Shown here piece by piece: positions 9,099-17,429 of a stretch of DNA of 30,847 nt. Source of the stretch: UBA7887 sp964408735. GTDB taxonomy: Bacteria > Pseudomonadota > Alphaproteobacteria > UBA7887. Under the pieces are notes generated by a model, which was given only the letters and a program-made list of their open reading frames with translations, did no database searches and had not been told where the DNA came from. A program made the position numbers and the translations under genes. How positions within the stretch are numbered: position 1 is the first letter of the stretch; every line of letters begins with the position of its first letter. The stretch lies in NCBI GenBank assembly GCA_964408735.1, contig CAYPAX010000053.1, forward strand, positions 1 through 30,847. The letters run 5' to 3'.

Positions 9099-9472
9099 AG
9101 CTTATCCCCCAAGGCTTTACCTGCGTGACCCGCACGGGATCCAACGCCAATCCTTACCCTCAACACTTGACGAGCCGATCGCGACTGGCACGGTCCTGGC
9201 CCCGGCCGCAGACACGTGGCACCACCGATCCTCTCAGCTCAAGTTTGGAATCTAGGTTGATAATCGGCGCAGGCAAACAGCCATGAAGATTTTGTGGGTA
9301 TTTTTTGAAATCGCTTTCCGATTCCTTGCCAGAGCCGCCCCTGCGGAGACATCCCGGCGCTTGTCGAGTCCGACAAGGGAATTGAGGCAGGTCAATGTCC
9401 GCCATGCCGATTTGAGCCAAATTGGCGCTCTTGAGCAATGTCTGGCACGTGGAGTAACAACCGGGAAGGGCG
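9099..9472. other. Intergenic divergent promoter region between chemoreceptor and oxidoreductase operon
   Basis: These 374 bp hold no credible gene. They separate two divergent transcription units. Visible elements are an FNR-like box (9382-9395), a TTGTCG-AGTC-CGACAA inverted repeat (9361-9376), and a weaker AATCG-N5-CGATT repeat (9309-9323). The G-rich ribosome site of the chemoreceptor lies just inside the left edge. Confidence 0.6.
9382..9395 (+). promoter_or_regulatory. Candidate FNR/CRP-type binding site upstream of the oxidoreductase operon
   Basis: TTGAG-GCAG-GTCAA matches the FNR consensus TTGAT-N4-ATCAA at 8 of 10 positions, with the inverted TTGA/TCAA cores intact and extended by flanking A and T. 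It is centred about 84 bp upstream of the first start codon, which allows a class II position (-41.5) with a start of transcription near 9430. An oxygen-responsive activator here would fit an operon for oxygen-sensitive iron-sulphur enzymes. No FNR-type gene is in the window. Confidence 0.45.
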
Positions 9473-10033
9473 ATGTTTCAGGTGCGAATACACGGCCGGG
9501 GGGGCCAAGGCGTGGTAACCGCGGCGGAGCTCCTCTCGATCGCGGCCTTCTTCGAAGGCAAGCACGCGCAAGCCGTCCCCAGCTTCGGGTCCGAGCGCAT
9601 GGGCGCGCCGGTGGTCTCCTACTGCCGCATCGACGATACGGACATCCGCCTGCGCGAACCCATCAACCGCCCCGATGCCCTGATAATCCAAGATCCGACT
9701 CTGCTGCACTCCGTGGATGTGTTTCAGGGCCTCGAGACGGATGGCTTTATCCTGATCAATTCGCGGCGCTCGTTCGAGGATTTGGGCATCGCCGAGTTCG
9801 TCGCAACATTCCCGCATGGCCACGTGCGAGACGTCGGCGCCACGGATCTTGCCTTGAAACATGTCGGGCGGGCGGTGCCGAATGCCGCCCTATTGGGAGG
9901 CTTCGCCGCCATATCTTCAGAGATCCAGCTATCTTCGGTCGAAAGGGCCATTCGCGAAAAGTTTCCCGGCCAGATCGGCGAGGCCAATGCCGCCGCCGCA
10001 CGGGAAGCCTTCGAGAGCGCCAAGGCCGCCTGA
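9473..10033 (+). CDS. 2-oxoacid:acceptor oxidoreductase, gamma subunit
   Basis: The 186-residue protein matches the gamma chain of the pyruvate/2-oxoacid:ferredoxin oxidoreductase family. It opens with FQVRIHGRGGQGVVTAAELL, the glycine-rich signature of this subunit, followed by FGSERMGAPVVSYCRI, which is also typical. Length is usual for the family (180-190). In four-subunit enzymes the gamma chain helps form the CoA-binding part of the cytoplasmic complex. It is the first gene of the operon; the alpha gene starts 12 bp after its stop. The ATG at 9473 has a GGAAGG ribosome site 3 nt upstream. The substrate (pyruvate, 2-oxoglutarate, phenylglyoxylate or other) cannot be read from this chain. 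Confidence 0.92.
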   Translation: MFQVRIHGRGGQGVVTAAELLSIAAFFEGKHAQAVPSFGSERMGAPVVSYCRIDDTDIRLREPINRPDALIIQDPTLLHSVDVFQGLETDGFILINSRRSFEDLGIAEFVATFPHGHVRDVGATDLALKHVGRAVPNAALLGGFAAISSEIQLSSVERAIREKFPGQIGEANAAAAREAFESAKAA

Positions 10034-10045
10034 AGGAGGCATGCC

Positions 10046-11302
10046 GTGCTGAAACAGATCGAAGGATCCCTCGCCGTCGCCCAGGCTATCGCGCTGTGTC
10101 GGCCCGAGGTGGTCTGTGCCTATCCCATCACGCCACAGACCCACATCGTCGAAGGCGTCGGCGCGATGGTGAAGACGGGCGAATTGGAAAATTGCGAGTT
10201 CATCAACGTCGAATCCGAATTCGCCGCACTCTCCGTCGCCATCGGTGCCTCGGCAGCCGGCGCCCGCGCCTATACCGCCACAGCCAGCCAAGGCATCCTC
10301 TATATGGCGGAGGCCGTCTACAACGCCGGCGGCCTGGGCCTGCCCATCATCATGACAGTGGGCAACCGCGCCATCGGTGCCCCGATCAACATCTGGAACG
10401 ATCACACCGACGCCATGGCGGTGAAGGACGCCGGTTGGATTCAGCTTTTCGCCGAAACCAATCAGGAAGCGGTGGACTTGCACATCCAGGCCTTCCGCCT
10501 GGCCGAAGAGCTGAGCTGCCCGGTCATGGTCTGCATGGACGGCTTCATTCTCACCCATGCCTATGAGCGCGTCGATATCCCGACCCAGGATCAAGTCGAT
10601 GCCTTCCTGCCGCCTTACGAGCCGGTGCAGGTCCTCGACCCGGCGGTGCCCTACTCCATCGGCGCCATGGTCGGCCCCGACGCCTTTACCGAGGTGCGCT
10701 ATCTCGCGCACGAAAAACAACTTCAGGCGCTGCGCCTGATCCCCGAGATCGGCAGCGCCTTCGAGGATGTGTTCGGCCGCACCTCGGGTGGGCTGGTCCA
10801 TTCCTACCGCACCGAGGGCGCGGAGACGGTGGCCGTCGCGCTGGGCTCGGTCAACGGCACCATCAAGGACGTCGTCGACGTCATGCGCGACAAGGGCGCC
10901 GCGGTCGGCTCGGTCAGTGTCACCTCGTTCCGGCCATTTCCCCTGGAAGAATTGAGAACCGCACTCGAAGGCGCCAAGCATGTGGTGGTGATAGAGAAGA
11001 GTCTGGCTCCCGGGCTCGGCGGTATCGTCTCCTCCGATGTCCGCATGGCGCTGCGAGATGCGCCGATACCCGTCTACACGGTCATTGCCGGGCTTGGCGG
11101 ACGGCCAATCACCATGGCCTCGCTCGAAGAGGTGCTCGCGGGCGCAGCGGCCGGACGGCTGCCGGACACGCAGTTCCTCGACCTCGATCACGGCATCGTC
11201 GAGCACGAGATCATCCGCTCTCATCAGGTCAGGCGCTCGGGACCGACCGCTGAGAACATCGTCAGGACCCTGGCCGCCGCGGGCGGCTCAGGCGACGAAT
11301 AG
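10046..11302 (+). CDS. 2-oxoacid:acceptor oxidoreductase, alpha subunit
   Basis: The 418-residue alpha chain contains the pyrimidine-binding-type domain (CAYPITPQTHIVE, then ESEFAALSVAIGASAAGARAYTATASQG) and the GNRAIGAPINIWNDH motif of pyruvate:ferredoxin oxidoreductase alpha chains. A C-terminal transketolase-like domain follows (residues about 255-360, ending in VVVIEKSLAPGLGG). With the beta chain it forms the thiamine-diphosphate active site that decarboxylates a 2-oxoacid and transfers the acyl group to CoA. The start is GTG at 10046, chosen because a perfect AAGGAGG lies 6 nt before it; the ATG at 10041 is out of frame. The motif is pyruvate-like, but phenylglyoxylate and 2-oxoglutarate enzymes of anaerobic aromatic degraders share this architecture. 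Confidence 0.93.
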   Translation: MLKQIEGSLAVAQAIALCRPEVVCAYPITPQTHIVEGVGAMVKTGELENCEFINVESEFAALSVAIGASAAGARAYTATASQGILYMAEAVYNAGGLGLPIIMTVGNRAIGAPINIWNDHTDAMAVKDAGWIQLFAETNQEAVDLHIQAFRLAEELSCPVMVCMDGFILTHAYERVDIPTQDQVDAFLPPYEPVQVLDPAVPYSIGAMVGPDAFTEVRYLAHEKQLQALRLIPEIGSAFEDVFGRTSGGLVHSYRTEGAETVAVALGSVNGTIKDVVDVMRDKGAAVGSVSVTSFRPFPLEELRTALEGAKHVVVIEKSLAPGLGGIVSSDVRMALRDAPIPVYTVIAGLGGRPITMASLEEVLAGAAAGRLPDTQFLDLDHGIVEHEIIRSHQVRRSGPTAENIVRTLAAAGGSGDE

Positions 11303-11313
11303 GGGGAAGCGTC

Positions 11314-12330
11314 ATGGCTGACGACAGTGCCCTGCAGCGCGTCAAATTCTACCAGACCGGCACCCATACGGTCGGCAACCGGCTGATGGATGAAGAGGCG
11401 CGCAGCGTCCAGGCCTCGATGGACCGCTCGAATGCGATCACTTCCGGGCATCGCGCCTGTCAGGGCTGTGGCGAGGCGCTCGGCGCGCGCTATGCCCTGG
11501 ATGTCGCCATGCGGGCGACCGGCGGACAGCTTGTCGCCGTGAATGCCACGGGATGCCTCGAAGTGTTCACCACGCCCTATCCGGAAACCTCGTGGCAGAT
11601 CCCCTGGCTGCATTCCCTGTTCGGCAATGCCCCGGCCGTTGCCACAGGCGTCGCGGCGGCCATGCGGCGCAAGGGGCGTGACATAAAGGTGGTGGCGCAG
11701 GGCGGCGACGGCGGCACTACCGATATCGGCTTCGGATGCCTGTCCGGCATGTTCGAGCGCAACGACGACGTCCTCTATATTTGCTACGATAACGAAGCCT
11801 ATATGAACACCGGCGTACAGCGCTCCTCGGCAACGCCGGCATCGGCGCGCACGGCGACCACGCCGGCGGTGGGCGCCGCGCCCGGCAATATCTTCGGTAC
11901 CGGCAAGAACCTGCCGCTCATCGCCATGGCGCACAATATCCCTTACGTGGCCAGCGCCACCGTCGCCGACCTGCACGACCTGGAAGCCAAAGTGAGCAAA
12001 GCCATGGCCGTTGCCGGATCGCGCTACCTGCACGTTTTGGTGCCCTGCCCTCTGGGCTGGGGCACGGCGCCGCACGACACCATTCGCATCGCACGGCTTG
12101 CCGTCGAGAGCGGGTTCTTCCCGGTGTTCGAGGCTGAGCACGGCCAGGTGACAGGATCGCACAAGATCCGCCACCAGGTGCCGGTGGCGGACTATCTCAG
12201 ACCACAACGCCGCTTCGCGCACCTCTTCCGCAAGGGCGCAGAGGACACGGAGCGCCTGGCCGCCCTGCAGCGCATGGCAGATGCCAATATCGAGCGTTTC
12301 GACATGTTGGCCGAAGGGGGCGGCGAATGA
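11314..12330 (+). CDS. 2-oxoacid:acceptor oxidoreductase, beta subunit (TPP-binding)
   Basis: The 338-residue beta chain carries GHRACQGCGEALGARYAL near residues 45-62, the CxxC that ligates the proximal [4Fe-4S] cluster. It also has the thiamine-diphosphate motif GGDGGTTDIGFGCLSGMFERNDDVLYICYDNEAYMN (split here over about residues 130-165), with GDG and the NEAYMNTG metal-binding end. The N-terminal 40 residues precede the usual start of the family, but an AGGGGGAAG ribosome site lies directly before the ATG at 11314, so this start is kept. The gene ends inside the first codon of the next one (ATGA overlap), which implies translational coupling and equal supply of beta and electron-transfer subunits. 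Confidence 0.93.
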   Translation: MADDSALQRVKFYQTGTHTVGNRLMDEEARSVQASMDRSNAITSGHRACQGCGEALGARYALDVAMRATGGQLVAVNATGCLEVFTTPYPETSWQIPWLHSLFGNAPAVATGVAAAMRRKGRDIKVVAQGGDGGTTDIGFGCLSGMFERNDDVLYICYDNEAYMNTGVQRSSATPASARTATTPAVGAAPGNIFGTGKNLPLIAMAHNIPYVASATVADLHDLEAKVSKAMAVAGSRYLHVLVPCPLGWGTAPHDTIRIARLAVESGFFPVFEAEHGQVTGSHKIRHQVPVADYLRPQRRFAHLFRKGAEDTERLAALQRMADANIERFDMLAEGGGE

Positions 12331-13964
12331 GCAAGCGACTGCCCTTCGCCATCACCCTCGATACCGGCAGCAGCCTCGCCAATCAGACCGGCTCCTGGCG
12401 CACCGAGCGGCCCGTCTATGTGGACCGCCTGCCGCCCTGCAACGCGGCCTGCCCGGCCGGCGAGAATATCCAGAACTGGCTGTATCATGCCGAGGAAGGG
12501 GACTATGAGCGGGCCTGGCAAGTGCTGATGGAAGACAATCCCCTGCCAGGCGTCATGGGCCGCGTCTGCTACCACCCCTGCGAGACGGCATGCAATCGGG
12601 ACGAGCTTGACGAGGCCGTCGGCATCCACGCCATCGAGCGCTTCCTCGGGCGCAGCGCCTGGGAACATGGCTGGAAGCCCGAGTTCGATACCGAACCATC
12701 GGGCAAGCGCGTGCTTGTGGTCGGCGCCGGGCCGAGCGGCCTTGCCGCCGCCTATCATCTCACCCGGCTCGGCCATGCCGTCACCATCCGGGAGGCCGGG
12801 CCCATGGCCGGCGGCATGATGCGTTTCGGTATTCCCAAATATCGCCTGCCGCGCGACGTCCTGGACTACGAGATCCAGCGTATCTTGGACATGGGTGTCG
12901 CGTTGGAGCTCAACAGCAAGGTCGAGGATATCGAGGCCGCCTTCCGGAACGAGGGCTTCGATGCGGTATTTGTCGCCGTGGGCGCGCATTTGGCCAAGCG
13001 CATCGATATCCCGGCCTATGCCGCAGGCACGATCCTCGATGCGGTCAGCCTGTTGCGCGACATGGAGACGCAAGCCGAGCCGCCGCAGCTCGGCCGGCGC
13101 GTCATCGTCTATGGCGGCGGCAACACGGCCATGGACGTGGCACGAACCGCCAAGCGGCTCGGTGTCGAGGAGCCCATGATCGTCTATCGGCGTACGCGAG
13201 AGCAGATGCCAGCGCACGAATTCGAGGCCGCCGAGGCCGAGGAGGAAGGCGTGATGATCCATTGGCTGCGCACCATCAAGCAGATCGATGATACCAGCTT
13301 CACCGTCGAGAAGATGGAGATCGATGGGCAAGGGCGGCCGCAGCCGACCGGCGAGCTCGAGACCATCGAGGCCGACACCTTGATCCTGGCGCTGGGCCAG
13401 GATGTCGATACCGCCTTCCTGCAGAACCTGCCGGGCGTCAGTGTGGCGGACGGCGGCATAGTGGCGGTTGACGAGCGGATGATGACCGGCCGCGAAGGCC
13501 TCTTCGCAGGCGGCGACATGGTGCCGGCGGAACGCACGGTGACCGTCGCCGTCGGTCATGGCAAGAAAGCGGCGCGCAATATCGATGCCTGGCTACGGGG
13601 CAAGCGCCACGAACCCCTGGCCAAGCCCGAGCTTGCCCACTATGGCACCCTGAACACGTGGTATTACGACGACGCCCCGAAGACAGTGCAGCCGCAGCTC
13701 GACCTCGTGCGCCGCCAGTCCGAATTCGAAGAGGTGTTGCAGGGATTGACCGAAGACAACGCCCTGTACGAGGCGCGGCGCTGTCTGTCCTGCGGCAATT
13801 GCTTCGAATGCGACAACTGCTACGGCGTTTGCCCGGATAACGCAGTGATCAAGCTCGGCGCAGGCAAGCGATTCAGCTTCAACTACGATTATTGCAAAGG
13901 TTGCGGCATGTGCGCCGCCGAATGCCCCTGCGGCGCCATCAAAATGGAGCCCGAGACTGTTTGA
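12327..13964 (+). CDS. GltD-like NAD(P)/FAD flavoprotein fused to 2[4Fe-4S] ferredoxin (oxidoreductase electron-transfer subunit)
   Basis: The 545-residue protein joins two parts. Residues 1 to about 455 resemble the glutamate synthase small subunit: N-terminal iron-sulphur cysteines C38, C42, C81, C85, C89; FAD loop GAGPSG (133-138); NAD(P) loop YGGGNTAMD (262-270); GD motif FAGGD near 392. Residues from about 480 are a ferredoxin domain with CLSCGNCFECDNCYGVCP (C486-C502) and CKGCGMCAAECPC (C523-C535), enough for two [4Fe-4S] clusters. It would take electrons from the alpha/beta/gamma core and pass them to ferredoxin or NAD(P). The 2-oxoglutarate:NADP oxidoreductase of Aromatoleum evansii and phenylglyoxylate dehydrogenase use related flavoprotein subunits. 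Its stop lies 2 bp from the stop of bcrD. Confidence 0.9.
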   Translation: MSKRLPFAITLDTGSSLANQTGSWRTERPVYVDRLPPCNAACPAGENIQNWLYHAEEGDYERAWQVLMEDNPLPGVMGRVCYHPCETACNRDELDEAVGIHAIERFLGRSAWEHGWKPEFDTEPSGKRVLVVGAGPSGLAAAYHLTRLGHAVTIREAGPMAGGMMRFGIPKYRLPRDVLDYEIQRILDMGVALELNSKVEDIEAAFRNEGFDAVFVAVGAHLAKRIDIPAYAAGTILDAVSLLRDMETQAEPPQLGRRVIVYGGGNTAMDVARTAKRLGVEEPMIVYRRTREQMPAHEFEAAEAEEEGVMIHWLRTIKQIDDTSFTVEKMEIDGQGRPQPTGELETIEADTLILALGQDVDTAFLQNLPGVSVADGGIVAVDERMMTGREGLFAGGDMVPAERTVTVAVGHGKKAARNIDAWLRGKRHEPLAKPELAHYGTLNTWYYDDAPKTVQPQLDLVRRQSEFEEVLQGLTEDNALYEARRCLSCGNCFECDNCYGVCPDNAVIKLGAGKRFSFNYDYCKGCGMCAAECPCGAIKMEPETV

Positions 13965-13966
13965 CC

Positions 13967-14812
13967 TTATGAAGCCTGTGCCAACTGGCCGAGCTGGGCC
14001 AGCTTGTCGTGGCGGAAGGCGCCCCAGAGGGCGGCCCCGATAGCGCCGGCATAGATCGAATCCGGATTGCTCTCGACCTTGACCCCGACCTTGCGCTCGG
14101 CGATCTCGTCGCGCATCGCCGCGATAAGCCCGACATCGAGCGCCAGGCCACCGGTCATCAGCACGGTCTCGCCGGCCGGAACCTTGACCGCCTTGAGTAA
14201 TCTGGCCAAGCGCCCCGCCATCGAGACGTGAATGCCACGCAGAATGTTGGGCGTCGTGATGCCACGCGAGACCATGTTGATGACGTCGGTCTCGGCAAGG
14301 ACGGCACAAATGCCGCTGACCTTCTCCGGGTCGTCCGATTGCAGCGATAGCTCGCCGATCTCGTCCACCGCAACGCCAAGATAGCGCGCTATGTTTTCCA
14401 GGAACTGCCCCGAGCCCGAAGCGCATTGGCTGGTCATCTTGTAGGACAGCACCTTGCCGCGTTCGTCGATGCTGATGGCGCGGCCATGCAGCGCACCGAT
14501 GTCGAGAACGGCCCGTGCATCGGGATTGAGGTGGATGGCACCGCGGGCATGGGTAGTCATCGAATAGAAATGCCCGGTGCGGAAAGGCACGTTCTCGCCC
14601 TCCCCCGTGGTCGCGACATAGGCGACGTCGTCCCGCGCCAGCCCCAGCTCGTCCAACAAGGCCTGGTAGGCGGTCTCCGCCAGGACCATCGGGTCGCGGC
14701 GACGCAGGCGCTCGACGCGCCTGGCCAGCCAGCGGCTCTCGGTGCCGTCGCAGTCGAATATCACCACCTTGACGGTGCCCGTGCCGATATCGACGCCTGC
14801 GGTAATGGTCAT
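13967..14812 (-). CDS. bcrD: Class I benzoyl-CoA reductase, subunit D (BadG/BcrD)
   Basis: The 281-residue protein is one of the two ATP-binding activator-type subunits of ATP-dependent benzoyl-CoA reductase. It starts MTITAGVDIGTGTVKVVIFD, the phosphate-1 loop of the ASKHA fold, and contains TGEGENVPFRTGHFYSMTTH, TSQCASGSGQFLENIARYLG and GICAVLAETDVINMVSRGI. The cysteines of CASG and ICAV are the ligands for the [4Fe-4S] cluster shared with subunit A. MTGGLALD and PDSIYAGAIGAALWGAFRH complete the nucleotide fold. Length and motifs fit BcrD of Thauera and BadG of Rhodopseudomonas rather than 2-hydroxyacyl-CoA dehydratase activators, given the partner genes. It is last in bcrCBAD, starting one base after the bcrA stop. 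Confidence 0.94.
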   Translation of the reverse strand: MTITAGVDIGTGTVKVVIFDCDGTESRWLARRVERLRRRDPMVLAETAYQALLDELGLARDDVAYVATTGEGENVPFRTGHFYSMTTHARGAIHLNPDARAVLDIGALHGRAISIDERGKVLSYKMTSQCASGSGQFLENIARYLGVAVDEIGELSLQSDDPEKVSGICAVLAETDVINMVSRGITTPNILRGIHVSMAGRLARLLKAVKVPAGETVLMTGGLALDVGLIAAMRDEIAERKVGVKVESNPDSIYAGAIGAALWGAFRHDKLAQLGQLAQAS

Positions 14813-14813
14813 G

Positions 14814-16127
14814 TCATGCCTCCCCGGCGCGGGCGGCGAAGGTCGCCGCGCCGAGTGCGCCGGTGTAGATGGATTCGGGATCGATATTGATGGTGACCTC
14901 GCCGTAGTTCTCCTTGACCAGATCCTTGAGCGCGGTCACCGCGGCCTCGTTCTTGGCCACGCCACCGGTGAAGGTGAACTCATCACTGACGCCGCCGGAG
15001 CGCGACAGGATCGACATCGCGCGCAGGATGATGGCCCGGTGCAGACCCGCCAATATGTCCGCGCGCTTCTCGCCGAGCGCCAGGCGGTCGCGCAATTCGG
15101 CGCCGGCGAAGACGGTACAGGTGGAATTGATGCGCACCGGGCGCGTGGCCTCCATGGCGATCGGCCCGAGCTCGTGCAGGCCGACATTCATCTCGTCGGC
15201 AATGTAGCCGAGATAGCGCCCGCAGCCTGCCGCGCAGCGGTCGTTCATCTGGAAGTTCTCGACGATGCCGTCGGCGTCGACCTGGATCGCCTTGGTATCC
15301 TGGCCGCCGATGTCGAGCACGGTGGCGGTGTTCGGATACATGCGATGGGCGCCAAGCCCATGGCAGAGGATCTCGGAGCGGATGTGCTCTTTCGAAAATG
15401 GCAGGCGGGCGCGGCCGTAGCCGGTACCGACGGTATAGGTCTCATCCAACTCGATATCGAGCACGCCTGTGACCGGCGCCCGAATGGCGTCCTCGGCGGC
15501 AGCCAGGTCCGGCGCATCGGCGAAGGCTCGGTCGAGCGCACGTTTCAATTTGGCGCTCTCCGGCTCGGTCGAGACACGGTTTTCCACGTCGATGATGGAG
15601 CGGTCGTAGACGTTGAGCACGGCATCGAACTCCAGGCCCGCCGCCGCGGCGACCTCCTCGCCCACGGCCTGGTAGCGAGAGCCGGCGATATCGCGAAAGA
15701 AATCGGACTTGCGCTCCACCCCGGGGGCGAACATGGCAGATGCATCGGCGAAGAGACGTGCAAACAACTCGCCAAGAACCTCGCGCACGGCGTCGGTGCG
15801 CTCGCCAAAACGTTGCCGCGTCACGTTGCCCTCACAGGTATCACGCAGATCGGCAAGCTGCTCGAGATACTGCTCCAGGCGGAAGGAGCGCTCCAGCAGG
15901 TCGAGAAAAGCGTCCAGGCGCCCGCGCGCGCCGTCCGCATCAGCCAGCGAGCGCCGGAAGAGGTTGAAGCGGGCATCGATCAAGGCCTCCTCCTTGGCGA
16001 TTTGCGCGGCAATGTCGTAGTTGGAGCGCGAATTGGTGATGCCGCGGCCGAGCACCTCGTCATTGCCGTCGAGCACCACGGCCTTGGTGGTGGTGGAGCC
16101 GAGATCGATGCCGATGTAACAATCCAT
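14814..16127 (-). CDS. bcrA: Class I benzoyl-CoA reductase, subunit A (BadF/BcrA)
   Basis: The 437-residue partner ATPase subunit opens with YIGIDLGSTTTKAVVLDG (phosphate loop). It has a long insert (about residues 50-225) absent from subunit D, then VLDIGGQDTKAIQVD, NDRCAAGCGRYLGYIADE and NSTCTVFAGAEL, whose cysteines match the bridging [4Fe-4S] cluster, and FTGGVAKN near the end. ATP hydrolysis by the A/D module drives electrons onto the catalytic C/B module that reduces benzoyl-CoA to a cyclic dienoyl-CoA in the cytoplasm. The insert and 437-residue length match known BcrA/BadF proteins. The ATG at 16127 has AGAGGG 7 nt upstream; 15 bp separate it from the bcrB stop. Confidence 0.95.
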   Translation of the reverse strand: MDCYIGIDLGSTTTKAVVLDGNDEVLGRGITNSRSNYDIAAQIAKEEALIDARFNLFRRSLADADGARGRLDAFLDLLERSFRLEQYLEQLADLRDTCEGNVTRQRFGERTDAVREVLGELFARLFADASAMFAPGVERKSDFFRDIAGSRYQAVGEEVAAAAGLEFDAVLNVYDRSIIDVENRVSTEPESAKLKRALDRAFADAPDLAAAEDAIRAPVTGVLDIELDETYTVGTGYGRARLPFSKEHIRSEILCHGLGAHRMYPNTATVLDIGGQDTKAIQVDADGIVENFQMNDRCAAGCGRYLGYIADEMNVGLHELGPIAMEATRPVRINSTCTVFAGAELRDRLALGEKRADILAGLHRAIILRAMSILSRSGGVSDEFTFTGGVAKNEAAVTALKDLVKENYGEVTINIDPESIYTGALGAATFAARAGEA

Positions 16128-16142
16128 AAAACGGCCCTCTTC

Positions 16143-17429
16143 TCAAGCCGCCGGGCGGGCGCGCTTTTGGGTGAGCATCTGCAGGTAGCTTTCGACCCGG
16201 TTCTTGACATTGGCGGCGGAGAAGTAGCGCGGGTCGACGAGGTCTGTCTCGATGAACGCGCCCGGCTTGCCCGTGCGCTCCTCGACCTCGCGCAGGATCA
16301 GCAGCTGTCCCGCCGAGAAGCTGTTGCAGCTCTTGATCGAGTTGATCAGCAAGCCGTCGGCCTCGTAGTCGTCGATATACTTGCACAGCATATCGATACG
16401 GGTCGGCAGGTTGAGATTGGTGTAGCAGCCGAGGCAGTATTCGGCGAGGCTCTCCAGCGGGTTGTCGGGGTCATGGCGGAAGCCGAACTCGTAGACGCCG
16501 CCGACCTTGGTGTAGGTGCTGGCGACAACCACCGCGCCCTCGTCGTAGAACATCTTCCAGAACTCGCGGAAGCTCGTCCAGTTGGGCGGCCCCTCGACGA
16601 CCAGGCGGAAGCGCTCGTCTTCAAGCTCGCCTTCGGGCGTGATCGGGCCCTGGCCCGCGGCCACGCGCGCGGCGATCTCCTGGCGCAGCACCTGATAATA
16701 GTCGCTCGCCTGCGGGGTGCCGCGAAAGGCCGTGAAGATCGGCCCGATGTAGTAGACGCCGCCGAAATAGGAATCGATCGGCGAAGGCCTGTTCTTGGCC
16801 GATTCGAGCACCCAGACCAGGTCTTCCTCGGCCTTCGCCGACTCCTTGAGGTAGCCCCGCAGGCGGTCGATATCGAACTTCACGCCGCTGACCCGCTCGA
16901 GCACCGGGATGACGTCTTCCTTGAGCTGCTTGACCACATAGTCGCGCATGTTTTGCGTGATCTGGCCGTCGCCCTGATAGGGGATGTGCAGCATGACCGT
17001 CTCGCTGCCATAGCGCTCGCGGACCAGTTCGAACCACTTCATGAAGGTGAAGCAGCCGGTATAGGAGAGCATCAGCAGATCGGGCGTGGGCAGTTTCTCG
17101 CCGGTCGGGCCGGTGCCCTGCATCATCATGCCGATGTCGGTCTTGACGTAGGTGCAGACATCTTCCGAATGGTCGGCGCGCTCGGCGTCCAGCACCAGCC
17201 GCCCGCTCTGCTTGCGCAGCGCCGCCTGCAGCGCATTGGTCTCGGGCGTGTTGCGCACGAAGTCGAAGCACATGAGAAGCTCGTTGAGGTTGCCGGGCAC
17301 GAAGGTGGAAACGACCTTCTTGCCCTCCTCATGCGCATTGGCCAGGGCCGTATAATTGGCGTTGATCATGGTCTTCTGGCGCCACATCGAATCTTCTTTT
17401 TGCACCGCCTGATCGGCTTGTGCGCTCAT
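16143..17429 (-). CDS. bcrB: Class I benzoyl-CoA reductase, subunit B (BadE/BcrB)
   Basis: The 428-residue protein belongs to the 2-hydroxyglutaryl-CoA dehydratase D-component family and forms, with BcrC, the substrate-reducing module. Candidate cluster cysteines sit in LSYTGCFTFMKW, EYCLGCYTN and NSIKSCNSFSAGQ. The open frame runs on upstream to 17888, but that part overlaps bcrC, is Arg-rich and unrelated, so it is not coding. The start at 17429 (MSAQADQAVQ) was preferred to 17432 because GGAG of the bcrC 3' end lies 6 nt before it; both overlap the bcrC stop (TGATG or ATGA). The next in-frame Met (MWRQKTM) is a further alternative. It is the second gene of the operon. Confidence 0.94.
   Translation of the reverse strand: MSAQADQAVQKEDSMWRQKTMINANYTALANAHEEGKKVVSTFVPGNLNELLMCFDFVRNTPETNALQAALRKQSGRLVLDAERADHSEDVCTYVKTDIGMMMQGTGPTGEKLPTPDLLMLSYTGCFTFMKWFELVRERYGSETVMLHIPYQGDGQITQNMRDYVVKQLKEDVIPVLERVSGVKFDIDRLRGYLKESAKAEEDLVWVLESAKNRPSPIDSYFGGVYYIGPIFTAFRGTPQASDYYQVLRQEIAARVAAGQGPITPEGELEDERFRLVVEGPPNWTSFREFWKMFYDEGAVVVASTYTKVGGVYEFGFRHDPDNPLESLAEYCLGCYTNLNLPTRIDMLCKYIDDYEADGLLINSIKSCNSFSAGQLLILREVEERTGKPGAFIETDLVDPRYFSAANVKNRVESYLQMLTQKRARPAA

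Noticed and set aside
9186..9200. Sigma-54-like element TGGCAC-N5-TGGC before the oxidoreductase operon
   Set aside because: It has the GG-N10-GC spacing but a poor -12 part, lies over 270 bp from the start codon, and no enhancer-binding activator gene is present.
9283..10566. 427-codon frame overlapping the oxidoreductase gamma and alpha genes
   Set aside because: Arg/Pro/Gly-rich translation in the wrong frame of two genes with clear family motifs.
13967..16127. Reading the two ASKHA ATPases as a 2-hydroxyacyl-CoA dehydratase activator
   Set aside because: Two different ATPase subunits with the bcrC/bcrB partners in bcrCBAD order, and sizes of 437 and 281 residues, fit benzoyl-CoA reductase; dehydratases use one homodimeric activator.
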